A stretch of DNA of 64,000 bases from Cantharellus purpuraceus (taxonomy: Eukaryota > Basidiomycota > Agaricomycetes > Cantharellales > Hydnaceae). Of the stretch, positions 34,073 through 44,830 are shown piece by piece. Numbering within the stretch: position 1 is the stretch's first letter; the number at the start of each line of letters is the position of its first letter. Location of the stretch: the NCBI GenBank assembly GCA_025174535.1, contig JALBUN010000009.1, forward strand, positions 62,001 to 126,000. Direction: 5' to 3'. The position numbers and the translations under genes are program-made. Under the pieces are notes generated by a model. That model was not told the origin of the DNA. It worked only from the letters and a program-made list of their open reading frames with translations, and did not search any database.

Positions 34073-34714
34073 AAGGCGTGTCAGTGGTCTAGGTAAATCC
34101 AAGATAATTCAACCTATCAAAATGATCACCTGGAACTGAATTTCAGTGTTTGCTACTTCTCAAACTCGTTATGTAACTTGTATCTATAATCATGAGTTTT
34201 GAACAAAGTACTTGTTGCAGTATGTGTCTGACCATCACCCATGAATGTTTAAACAAAGACCTATGACCAATGATGCTGTCACATTTAACTTCAGCAGACT
34301 GACAGTCATCACTTGATAGACCAGGTTCTGTTGAAGCATGGTGAACAATGTATGATAATGAGCACTGACTATGATAGATATATCCCTTTTGTCTGGGATA
34401 TGAGAATTGGTGAGAAAGTCATGATCATTATTTTTCCCCAAACCTTTCCCACAAGTATACCACATCTCAGTGTTTGGGTCTGTGACCAATATTCCAATGC
34501 AAGGATGAGTAAGGGGCCCTTCAAGTCTACCAAGGTGTATAATCAATGCACATTGAAATGCAAAGCTGATTACAGGTTTGAAACCCTGAGTGATTAGACT
34601 GCTTCACCCTGCCTCAATCTGCCTGTATAACTTCTGGCACAATCAATTACAAAGAAGGGCCATGTCTAGCCTCCATTCCAGATCTGCAGATGATATTCTC
34701 TCAGACCATGTTTG
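34073..34714. other. Unassigned spacer
   Basis: One open frame of 94 codons (34313-34597, plus; STDYDRYIPFVWDMRIGEK) has ordinary amino-acid content but no recognised domain. It may be a further decayed host gene. Confidence 0.3.
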
Positions 34715-34894
34715 TGTTGCAAGGTGACATGACAATGACCAATCACTATGGTCTTGTTTGGTCTTCAACTGTGTAGGTAGATGAGTGAATCTGTGGGAGA
34801 GACTCATCTTCTACCTCCATGGATCCTAGATCCCAGATCCTAGAATATAAGCCACTTGACATAACACATCAAATCATATAGCTTTATATTAACA
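34715..34894 (+). repeat. Copia C2 5' LTR (180 bp)
   Basis: TGTTGCAAGGTGACATG...TATTAACA, directly followed by a primer-site sequence and a Gag start. The start could be 2 nt further left (TGTG). No 3' LTR for this copy was found. Confidence 0.55.
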
Positions 34895-34909
34895 GGTTAT
34901 GGGCCCCAG
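34895..34909 (+). other. Copia C2 primer-binding-site-like sequence
   Basis: GGTTATGGGCCCCAG immediately follows the LTR. It differs by one base from the equivalent in copia C1. Confidence 0.6.
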
Positions 34910-35492
34910 CCTCTGACCAGAACAAAAGAATGTATTAACATGACAGATATCAATAACAAGAGCGTCAAACCCATCAGACTCACCAGCACAAACTACAATG
35001 TCTGGGCCATTGGCATGTAGGGCAAGCCTGCTGAGATCATGAAATAGATACTTAAAAGAGAGGAAGCAGTCAGTCTCATACTTGGATCTCTCACTCACAC
35101 ACAATATGTACATATTGAAGGCTTTTTGGACAATCCCATGGGTGGAGGTATCTTAAGAGTGCACATTGATCCCAAATAGCAAACAGCAGGTACCATGTGA
35201 TGCAAAAATTGCTTAATACCCACAAGGACAATGAAGAGTCACTTACTGATTACTATGCATGCATAAATACTGCAAAGAATAATCTCATCACCTTAATACT
35301 GCTTCCCTCACAGCATCAGATATCATAGATGAGATTAGCATTCACATGGCAATATCAGGACTAGACCAAGTGGAATATGGAGCATTCACTTCATCCCTTC
35401 TGCTACTGAGGAGCCTAGAACCCTGCACTATCACAAACACCTTCCAAAATGAGGACATGAAGTGTGAGGCCTCAATTGTCTCATCCACAGCC

Positions 35493-36921
35493 TGTTTTGG
35501 AACCCGCAAAATTATGGTGTTAGGGCAAACTCTAAATCACCACAATTCCATGAATGAACAGCTGAGAAGAATATCAAATCCTACTGCAGCACAACTCCAG
35601 AAACGATTTAACGTTTGTACTTTGGTTACAATCCGTTGTAATGGTCAATGCAGACGATACGCAGGAAGGTAATATGTTTCTTAGCAGTAGGGAATGAATA
35701 AGACTTCCAGAGTCTAGAGTTCACGGACGCTTAGGGGTCCAGATATTCCAAAAAGAGGGGAATGCACTTAGAGGCTAGAGGAAGTAGGTGGATGAATCCG
35801 ACCGTCCAACCAGTGACACTCTGAAGCGGGTAACAGCAATGTGTGAAGTAGTCTAGCAACTGCTTCACACGAGTTCAAGATTCTAATGCTCTGCAAAGGC
35901 AGTACACACTAGTAACTTAAACAAGAGCACTAATGGCAGGACTATCGACAGACAATCTCACCCTGTAGATTCGTAGTCACGCGAGGTAGATACTACACTC
36001 ACGCCCAAAGCAGGACAATCACTACTTCAAGTGCAATCGAATACAGTTACACAACTGTAAGCGACCCTTGAACTGGACAATCAACAGTTACTGAGATATA
36101 GAGGATGACACTGTATGTCACTCTAGTCATACTGATGTGCAAATGATGGGGTAGAAATGGTTATTTATTCAGAGGCAGAATGGGCTCCTTTTATATTGTA
36201 TTTACAGGAGCTGACTAATACTACTGGAAACTTCTACCTATTAATAGATGGAAACTACTGGAAGCTAGTGGAATATGTGAGAAGGGGGTAGAAGTTTCCT
36301 AGCCAATGAGCTGCTTGGATTTGCTCTGACTCATGGCATGAGTCATGGATGGAGTCATAGTATGAGTAATCACAGGAGTCATGGTATGAGTCATGGAAGG
36401 AGTCATAGCATGAGTCATGGCAGGAGTCATTGCATGAGTCACCATTACTCAAATAACTCAGTCAATACTTCGTTTCCCAGGCTGATTAGCACAGCTATGG
36501 GTAGGCATGGCTTCTATTGAACTCTCCACTGAAAATGGAGTCAGGAGGTGCAGTGGTTGCGAAGATATTGAGCATTTACTGGCAGTGGTGAGCAGATTGA
36601 GTCGGAGATTGAAATGAGTCATGTGATCGACAATGAGTCAGTTGTCCGGGTGACTCCGGCTGACTTTGAGGCTGCTGACATCTGCGAAGGTTTGTGGGTC
36701 CATGTGGGTCCCAAAACTTCGCCCAGCAGAACAATAAGTTTGTAGACTCATTTCTGCATGGAAAATTCCCAAAAAAATATGAAAAAATAGAGAATATTTG
36801 AATGGCCCTGAATCAAGAGAAAGCAGCAGATATATGCTGATATTTTAAGGCCATGAAGCGAAATTGTACAGTTTTGGGACTTTAAACAAGATCTTTTTAA
36901 GGGAAAACCAGTTCCCATACA
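35493..36921 (-). repeat. Solo LTR, family B (1429 bp)
   Basis: TGTTTTGGAACC...TTCCCATACA, flanked by CAGCC at 35488-35492 and 36922-36926. Contains a short form of the ATGAGTCAT minisatellite (about 36325-36445, three perfect sites). Confidence 0.92.
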
Positions 36922-37905
36922 CAGCCCTCACAGCTTCCCATGCTAAGAAAATGAATCCCTCTGCAAACCTAGTGTGCTCCACCTGCAGGAAAAGGGGTCA
37001 TCATGCTGACAAATGCTGGATTGGTCACCCTGTACTGTGGCCAGCATACATGGAGCAGTGTGGAAAGATAAAATCAGCCAGTAGCATGCAGGTGACAAAC
37101 CAAGGAGATGAGACTCAAGAGCTCACTACTAATGTGAGTCTACTTACAAATCACTCATACTCATCACCTGATGACCTCTGGAATGCAGACACCAGCACCA
37201 CTAGTCATATGACACCAAGAAGGGAATGGTTGCACAAATATGAGCAATACCGTACATCAATTTGCTTAGCAAACAACAACACCATATATTCAATTGGAAG
37301 AGGAGACATCATTTTTTGACCCATCATAGATGGAGTGTGAGAAAAGGAGATAAAATTCATTAATGTTCTACATGCACCTGCATTAAGAAGTAATCTACTG
37401 GTGGTAGTTTGCCTCTCCATGCACCATGCTTTCATAACTAAAATCTCCAAGGAATACATCTCCTTTTCACTCAATGGGGAACTGTGCATGCAGGCATCAA
37501 TTCAGAATGGGGCAGGCCATCTAGACAGGACTACAATCCCACACTCAGAGCAAGCACTCACCAGCAGACAAGCAGTCATTGATTGGCCACTGTGGCATAA
37601 GCAACTTGCTCACATTGGGACTGCCCATCTGGAATGCCTCATCAAGAATCAAATGGCAGAAGCAATCAATGTTGAAATGAATACACCTGTGCCCACTATA
37701 TGCCAGCCTTGCATTGCAGCAAAGCAACACTGTGATGCATTCCCCAAAATGACATTCCACTGTGCACAAAAGCCACTAGAGCTAGTGGTGTCTGATCTAT
37801 ATGGACCACTGCCCATTGGTACTGGATAACATTCACAGATGACTGTACCCAATACAGAATGGTATATTTATTATGGACCAAGGATGAGGTATTTGATGCT
37901 TTTGT

Positions 37906-38633
37906 TGTTGAAAAAATTTCGCCTTGCTGGGGGTGTGTGGAGAGTAGATTTTGAATAGGGACAGAGGGAGTGATGGGAACTGGATGTATGCATAATCGAA
38001 TTGAAGATATACTTGAGTAGTATCTTCCTACGAAGTTTGATGGGATTTGGTGTGATCTTCGTCTAGATATCGACAATTTGAGCAGGGATCAGGAGCAGAT
38101 GACTCAAACGAGAGTAAATGCTTAATAGAAAATCAACCAGTGGAGCTTAGGCTTCGCAAACTGGGATTCGAATATATGTTGCAATAATCTGGAGAACTAT
38201 GCAAAAGATAGTAGAAATACGCGTTTGTTCTGGAGTTATTCCAGAAACGAATAGTTCAGACACAGACAACAGAAACAGATGAGAGGAAATTCTCTAGTCC
38301 ATTGCATATCTAGCTAGGCGTGTTTTATACAAGATATGCATGCTAATAACTCGTGATAAAAGTTCTGTGTCATTTGAAACATGGGAAAGAAACTTGTGAT
38401 AAAAACGAAATGGGGGGTGGAGCCAATAGGGAAAATGACGAAATAAAATATAAAAGAAATATAGGAGAATGATCTGATGTGTGTGGAGCTTACAGGGGCT
38501 TCTCCTCTTCCCTCCTAACCATTTCCCCTCGCTTTCCTACCTCCCCCTCAACCTCCTGAGCCTCCTATGTGCTCCTATTCCTCCTATCCCCTCTGTTCCC
38601 CTCTCCCCTAGAAGTCCGGTCTTCCAAATAACA
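37906..38633 (-). repeat. Solo LTR, family D (728 bp)
   Basis: TGTTGAAAAAATTTCGCC...CCAAATAACA, flanked by TTTGT at 37901-37905 and 38634-38638, inside the copia C2 integrase. Confidence 0.92.
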
Positions 38634-38973
38634 TTTGTCACCTACGAGGCAGTTATGGAGAATCAAATCAATGGAAAACTCAAGAGATTCTGTGATGACA
38701 AAAGCAGTGGATTTATCAGATGGAAATGGAATGCATTTTCACACAACATGGTGCTATGCATGAGCAAATGACTAAGGGAACTCCACAGCAAAATGGGATA
38801 GCAGAGCATACAAATTGCACCCTTACTGAAGGAATAATAGCAATGTTGCAGCAAGCTAAGCTACCATTGTCAATGTGGGGTGATGCACTACACTTACTGG
38901 TCTGCATAATGAATGTGACACCAACCTCTGCAGTTCCAAATGTGACATCTTATGAGCCTGGCATCAAAGCCAG

Positions 38974-40406
38974 TATATGGGAACCACCTTTTCCCTATCA
39001 AATTCCATTTATGCAGCACCAATGTGCTAAACTTTGCTTTTCCATTCCTAAATATCAGCATATATTTGGTGCTTGTACCTGGAATGGACTTATTCAAATA
39101 TTATCTATTTTTCCATATTTTTTCGGGAATATTCCATGCAGAACTTGGCCTAGAATCATTTATTTCTGCTGTGCTACAATTGTGGACCCATAGGCACCCA
39201 CAAACCTTCGCACAGCCGGCTCTCCCTCTTTGGACCAGGCATTCAGCCTGAATTCAAGCTCAGATGTCTCTGATCAATAAATATTCTCTAACTTGACAAC
39301 CACAGCCTCTCAGGGCACTATTTTCCGTGCAGAGCATCACATGAGATGTGGCTATCCATGGCTGTCCAAACCAGTGCAGAAAACAAGGTGGACACCCTTC
39401 TTTTTGCCTGATCAGTGCCTAGTTCAGGGATCAAATCAGGTGATGGGTGATCAGATCAGGTGATTGCCTTGCAATATTCTACCCCTTTCCATAACATTCT
39501 AGCTGTTTCCTTCTATTATTAGATAGAACTTTCCAGAACCATTATTCAGCTCCTGATCAGTGTTAGCACAGTGATCAGAACCTGTGATTGGCTTGGAATA
39601 TTCTACCCCTTTCTTCCACCTTCCACAACCTTCCAGTAGCTTCCATCTATTAATAGGTAGAATATTCCAGAAGCATTACTCAGCCCCTGTAAATACAATA
39701 TATAAGGAGGCCATTCTGCCTCTGAAATAGTAACATATTCAACCTATTCTACCCATCTTCTGCACACCAGTGTGACTAGAGTGACATACAGTGTCATCCT
39801 CTATCTCAGTAACTGTTGATTACCAGTTCAAGGATCTTTTACAGTTGTGTAACTGTACTTGATTGCACTCAAAGTAGTGATATTCCTGCTTTGGGCGTGA
39901 ATGTAGTATCTACCTTGCGTGACTACAAATCTACAGGGTGAGATTGTCTGTTGATAGTCCTGCCATTAGTGCTCTTGTTTAAGTTACTAGTGTGTACTGC
40001 CTTTGCAGAGCATTAGGATCTTGAACTTGTGTGAAGCAGTTGCTAGACTACTTCACACATTGCTGTTACCCGCTTCTGAGTGCCACTGGTTGGACGGTTG
40101 GATTCATCCACCTACTTCCTTTAGCCTCTAAGTGCATTCCCCTCTTTTTGGAATATCTGGACCCCTAAGCGTCCGTGAACTCTAGACTCTGGAAGTCTTA
40201 TTCATTTCTTGCTGCTAAGAAATGTATTACTTTTCTGCGTATAGTCTGCATTGACCAATACAAAGGATTGTAACTAAAGTACAAATGTTAAATTGTTTCT
40301 GGAGTTGTGCTGCAGCAGGGTTTGATATTCTTCTCAGCTGTTCATTCATGGAATTGTGGTGATTTAGAGTTTGCCCTAACACCATAATTTTGCAGGTTCC
40401 AAAACA
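38974..40406 (+). repeat. LTR, family A (1433 bp), without target duplication
   Basis: Begins TATATGGGAACC (TG changed to TA) and ends CAAAACA. The left flank GCCAG and right flank GAGTT differ, and the flanks belong to different elements (copia C2 left, gypsy remnant right). The LTR therefore marks a deletion or recombination junction, not a simple solo insertion. Confidence 0.85.
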
Positions 40407-40480
40407 GGAGTTGGGGGAGCTAGGGGAGCTAGGGACAGTGCTGCTGTCCCTACCTAGGGGAGCTAGGGGAGGAGTGTTTT
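40407..40480. repeat. G-rich direct repeats with a small hairpin
   Basis: GGGGGAGCTAGGGGAGCTAGG is repeated around an inverted repeat, AGGGACAG/CTGTCCCT, with a 5-base loop. Probably local sequence generated at the junction beside the LTR. No function is claimed. Confidence 0.5.
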
Positions 40481-41022
40481 TTTCCTCGACCCTAGTGACC
40501 CTAGAACAACTCTATAACCCTTGCATTTGAAGCTTTCATGCCCCATCTATAGGATGATTGATATGATCCTTGGCTTGGTTTGAAAACTCCAATGTTGAGC
40601 TTTGTTCAAATGATCTGGACAACATCATCAACCAGTGCTGGGGGTATAGGGATTTGTCAATCTGTCCAAGGGACATGCTTGATGACTGGGATAATATAAT
40701 CTGAGAAATAATCCTGTCAAAGGGTCACATTCTTCTTCAACAAAGGCTAGGACTTCCTGATTATTAGCAAGTGCCATAATAAACAACTTCTCTTCTTCTG
40801 GCCATAAGAAACCTTCTGGATTAATTTTGAGAATATTTAGATGTTCTTGGGTGAGTTTGGGAGTGGGGTGAATTCTGGAGGATGAGGCGAAAGGGGAATA
40901 AAGGATAAAAGGGGTTCTCTTGAAGCATCCAACCTTCAAGCTTCTTCTGCGTTGATTGAGGGATTCCCTTCCAGAAATACTTCCAGTACTCCTCAATCAT
41001 CATCTTCTTGTTCTGATACGGC

Positions 41023-42722
41023 TGTTTTGGAACCTGCAAAATTATGGTGTTAGGGCAAACTCTAAATCACCACAATTCCGTGAATGAACAGCTGAGAAGA
41101 ATATCAAATCCTACTGCAGCACAACTCCAGAAACAATTTAACATTTGTACTTTGGTTACAATCCCTTGTAATGGTCAATGCAGATGATACGCAGGAAGGT
41201 AATACATTTCTTAGCAGTAGGGAATGAATAAGACTTCCAGAGTCTAGAGTTCACAGATGCTTAGGGGTCCAGATATTCCAAAAAGAGGGGAATGCACTTA
41301 GAGGCTAAAGGAAGTAGGTGGATGAATCCAACCGTCCAACCAGTGACACTCTGAAGTGGGTAACAGCAATGTGTGAAGTAGTCTAGCAACTGCTTCACAC
41401 AAGTTCAAGATCCTAATGCTCTGCAAAGGCAGTACACACTAGTAACTTAAACAAAGAGCACTAATGGCAGGACTATCGACAGACAATCTCACCCTGTAGA
41501 TTAGTCACGCAAGGTAGATACTACATTCACGCCCAAAGCAGGACAATCACTACTTCAAGTGCAATCGAATACAGTTACACAACTGTAAGCGACCCTTGAA
41601 CTGGACAATCAACAGTTACTGAGATATAGAGGATGATGCTGTATGTCACTCTAGTCACACTGATGTGCAAATGATGGGGTAGAAATGGTTATTTATTCAG
41701 AGGCAGAATGGGCTCCTTTTATATTGTATTTACAGGAGCTGACTAATACTACTGGAAACTTCTACCTATTAATAGATGGAAACTACTGGAAGCTAGTGGA
41801 ATAAGTGAGAAGGGGGTAGAAGTTTCCTAGCCAATGAGCTGCTTGGATTTGCTCTGACTCATGGCATGAGTCATGGATGGAGTCATAGTGTGACTCAGAG
41901 CAGGAGTCATAGTATGAGTCATGGAAGGAGTCATGGTATGAGTCATGGAAGGAGTCATGGTATGAGTCATGGAAGGAGTCATGGTATGAGTCATGGAAGG
42001 AGTCATGGTATGAGTCATGGAAGGAGTCATGGTATGAGTCATGGAAGGAGTCATGGTATGAGTCATGGAAGGGGTCATGGTATGAGTCATGGAAGGAGTC
42101 ATGGTATGAGTCATGGAAGGGGTCATGGTAGGGGTCATGGTATGAGTCATGGAAGGAGTCATGGAAGGGGTCATGGTATGAGTCATGGAAGGAGTCATGG
42201 CAGGAGTCATGGTATGAGTCATGGCAGGAGTCATTGCATGAGTCACCATTACTCAAATAACTCAGTCAATACTTCGTTTCCCAGGCTGATCAGCACAGCT
42301 ATGGGTAGGCACAGCTTCTATTGAACTTTCCACTGAAAATGGAGTCAGGAGGTGCAGTGGTTGCGAAGATATTAAGCATTTACTGGCAGTGGTGACCAGA
42401 TTGAGTCAGAGATTGAAATGAGTCATGTGATTGAAAATGAGTCAGTTGTCTGGGTGACTCCAGCTGACTTTAAAGCTGCTGACATCTGCAAAGGTTTGTG
42501 GGTCCATGTGGGTCCCAAAACTTCACCCAGCAGAACAATAAGTTTGTAGACTCATTTCTGCATGGAAAATTCCTGAAAAAATATGAAAAAATAGAGAATA
42601 TTTGAATGGCCCTGAATCAAGAGAAAGCAGCACATATATGCTGATATTGAGGCCATGAAGTGAAATTGTACAGTTTCAGGACTTTAAACAAGATCTTTTA
42701 AGGGAAAACCAGTTCCCATACA
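41023..42722 (-). repeat. Solo LTR, family B, expanded (1700 bp)
   Basis: TGTTTTGGAACC...TTCCCATACA, flanked by ACGGC and ACAGC (one transition apart), inside the GypE-family Gag. It exceeds the copy at 35493 by about 270 bp, nearly all of it minisatellite expansion. Confidence 0.9.
41866..42249. repeat. 24-bp minisatellite carrying ATGAGTCAT in each unit
   Basis: Units read ATGAGTCATGGAAGGAGTCATGGT, about 15 copies, with some variant 12-bp half units. I count 13 perfect ATGAGTCAT. The array lies in the U3 half of the family B LTR. Because 24 is divisible by 3, it opens long frames on both strands that need not be genes. Confidence 0.92.
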
Positions 42723-42916
42723 ACAGCCATCCACTGATCTGAGTGAACTTCTGCTGGTACTTGTGGAAATTGGAGTGACTGCAAATACAATGGTTATGAG
42801 CTTTGGAAATGAACTTGATAAGGTCTTTCTCTTTGAAGTGCTTCTCAGTTTTGACATGATTGAAGAGTTTTCAAAGGGTGTCAGCAAAAGGTTTCCATTC
42901 CTTTGCCATGTATTCC

Positions 42917-43740
42917 TGTTGGGGTATATGAAGTTCTAAACTACTTCAAATAAGGACTATTATTTAGTAGTTCAAAGGTATTTCAAATGTTCTAATGAAC
43001 GTACTTATATTTTGCATTTTTGTGTATTTGAGCCCACAAATGTACACAATGGGTACATGTCATGTGACCTCGAAGAGCACTCACGTGCAAGTGAACAACG
43101 TGCATATTACATAAGCAGCAGAGTTCATGCACTTCAGCCAAAAGTGGCCACAGAAGGTTCTGACACCTTCCTGGATCTTCCACAAGGTTCTCCAGCCTTC
43201 TCTTTCCTTCTAGGGGCTTCCCTAAGCCTCAGGAATATTCTCTAATTCCTCACTGTTCCAGTTCAACTGGAGACAGAGTGGGGACAATAACTATTGAGTT
43301 GGATCAAGTGGACTTGGCTTCAACTTGTGTGTTGCACCCCCTCAGATCACTGGTCCAATATTTCAGAGTTTGGAGTATGGAGTTGGATCAATAATCCAGA
43401 GTTCAACTTGTCAAGAGGGCACTTTTCAAGAAGCTAGCAACCAAGAAGTTGATGGGGCAAAACTTAGTTGATATACAAACTACTGTAACATACAGAGAGT
43501 AGCCCGTATAAGCATGTGAAGAATTGAATGATAAACTAAAAGCAATAGGACAATAAGACAGATGTGGAACACAATACAGAAAGGAGTTTGGAGTTTTGGA
43601 CTCAAGTCTGAACTAATACTAAGCAATATAAAAGATAAAAGATTGTTGTAACTCATAAGAGGAAAACTACTTATATGGAGAACAATAACAGAGTTCAGGG
43701 TTGATGGAGGTGGAGTAGAAGGAGATGGAGGTGGAGTCCA
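42917..43740. repeat. LTR-like sequence distantly related to family C
   Basis: Begins TGTTGGGGTATATGAAG where the GypE-family Gag homology stops. The part at 43310-43400 (GACTTGGCTTCAACTTGTGT) is a diverged relative of family C LTR sequence at 3375-3450. Its right end is not clear; ATGTAACA at about 43760-43768 is one candidate. No coding sequence is seen. Confidence 0.4.
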
Positions 43741-43762
43741 GAGATTGGACTTGGTGTTAGAG

Positions 43763-44599
43763 GATGTAACAACTATTCACATCTCTCAACCTTCCTTCAT
43801 CAGTACCATAGCACAGCACTTCAATATAACAGCTGGAAGAGCTGTCTCATCCCCCATAGATCCATCTACTGTTATGACTATATTCATTAACACCCAGATC
43901 CCCATCCGATCCACTCAGATCCCCACGCACATGAAATCTATACTCCATTTGGAAACCATCACATCTCCATTTATCTGTCTGATTGTCACCGCCAATCTCC
44001 CTCATCCACCTCCAGTTCTGATTGATGCATCACCATCACCATAGGAACCTGGACATCCATCCCCATCGGACTCAGACATATTCATGTAAGGCTGTCAGCC
44101 TCAGAGACCCATCACTGGAGTAATTATTATTAGATTTCAAATATGTATTTAAGTTGCCTGACTGGGGACTTCAGTCCCCAGTTCGAATATCAAATCACAC
44201 CCAGCTCCTAAGTCCGATCCTAACCATCTAAGTTGTACTCCATCTCCGAAATCTTGGACACCGGTATTGGTGAGGGCGCAGCACATAAGCTGAAGCCAAG
44301 TCTGTTCCAACCCCCACAATGCACCCTGATTCCTGCTCCAACCAACAACTCCGACCCAATCTCTGACCCCCAATCGGACCTAGTGCGTAACATCTACAGA
44401 TCTACAAACATCCATGAATATTGATATTACTATTGATATACCACACACATCCATGTTATCATTACACTCACAAACAGGTGCCATAAAACTACATTATATC
44501 CCCACACTCAAAAACCCTGCCAACACACTCACAAAACCTCTATCACCTCACAAGCACATGAATCTCTTAAACACTCTAGATATCCATTGTGCTTGAGGG
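43763..44599 (+). pseudogene. Copia C3 remnant: end of reverse transcriptase and of RNase H
   Basis: IHISQPSFISTIAQHFN at 43773-43823 and SSPIDPST match the late reverse transcriptase region of copia. After an inserted LTR C, GAIKLHYIPTLKNPANTLTK at 44480-44540 matches the RNase H end, stopping at 44596. The two pieces were already joined by an internal deletion before the LTR inserted, since its duplication TCTAC is exact. A purine-rich GAGGGGGTG follows. Confidence 0.7.
43870..44392 (-). repeat. Solo LTR, family C (523 bp)
   Basis: TGTTATGACTATATTC...CTAGTGCGTAACA, flanked by TCTAC at 43865-43869 and 44393-44397. It shares the family with the GypC LTRs. Confidence 0.92.
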
Positions 44600-44601
44600 G
44601 G

Positions 44602-44820
44602 TGTGTTGTGAAATATAAATCCTACCTGCTGATCCCTTGACTTAGGTTCCATACCACTGAATCATATCAATATACATTGACACCCATACAATCATGCCTT
44701 ACAAAATCAATCATCAAGCTCCATCCAATCATCAGTTGCAAGACATGGTCATGTTACCATCACGCACACAAACATCCATTCATATAACCAATCACCATAT
44801 ACATTCAGGAGCTCTTTTCA
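44602..44820 (+). repeat. Probable copia C3 3' LTR
   Basis: Starts TGTTGTGAAATATAAATCC just after the purine tract and may end at TCTTTTCA (44820). The 5' LTR is missing, so neither length nor duplication can be checked. It is the last repeat before unique sequence. Confidence 0.45.
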
Positions 44821-44830
44821 TGTGATCCTC

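Larger units (their letters stand above)
34940..38968 (+). pseudogene. Copia C2 gag-pol remnant, split by two solo LTRs
   Basis: Gag begins at ATG 34940 (MTDINNKSVKPIRLTSTNYN) and is interrupted by solo LTR B at 35493-36921. It resumes with zinc knuckle CSTCRKRGHHADKC, then a protease remnant (WNADTSTTSHMTPRREW), gag-pre-integrase with the HHCC zinc site (LWHKQLAHIGTAHLE; CQPCIAAKQ), and an integrase start (VVSDLYGP). Solo LTR D at 37906-38633 splits the integrase, which resumes to GTPQQNGIAEHTN. It ends at a family A LTR before reverse transcriptase. Several stops and frameshifts are present. The exact duplications of both inserted LTRs prove the copia pieces were once continuous. Confidence 0.85.
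40407..42916 (-). pseudogene. GypE-family gag-pol fragment with internal deletion
   Basis: On the minus strand, Gag sequence close to that of GypE runs from 42916 and, after an inserted LTR B, from 41022 to about 40905. It is then joined directly to the segment that precedes reverse transcriptase (FLWPEEEKLFIMALANNQEV) and its continuation (GVFKPSQGSYQSS) up to about 40500. The zinc knuckle and protease that should lie between are missing, so an internal deletion fused gag to pol. Stops are present. Confidence 0.75.

Noticed and set aside
41866..42249. CRISPR-like regular repeats
   Set aside because: Units are contiguous with no spacers, and the organism is a eukaryote.
41783..42324. Long open frames on both strands with His-Asp-Ser or Ser-His-Gly repeats
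   Set aside because: They are the minisatellite read in different frames; the unit length (24) is a multiple of 3, so any stop-free unit stays open. They lie inside an LTR.
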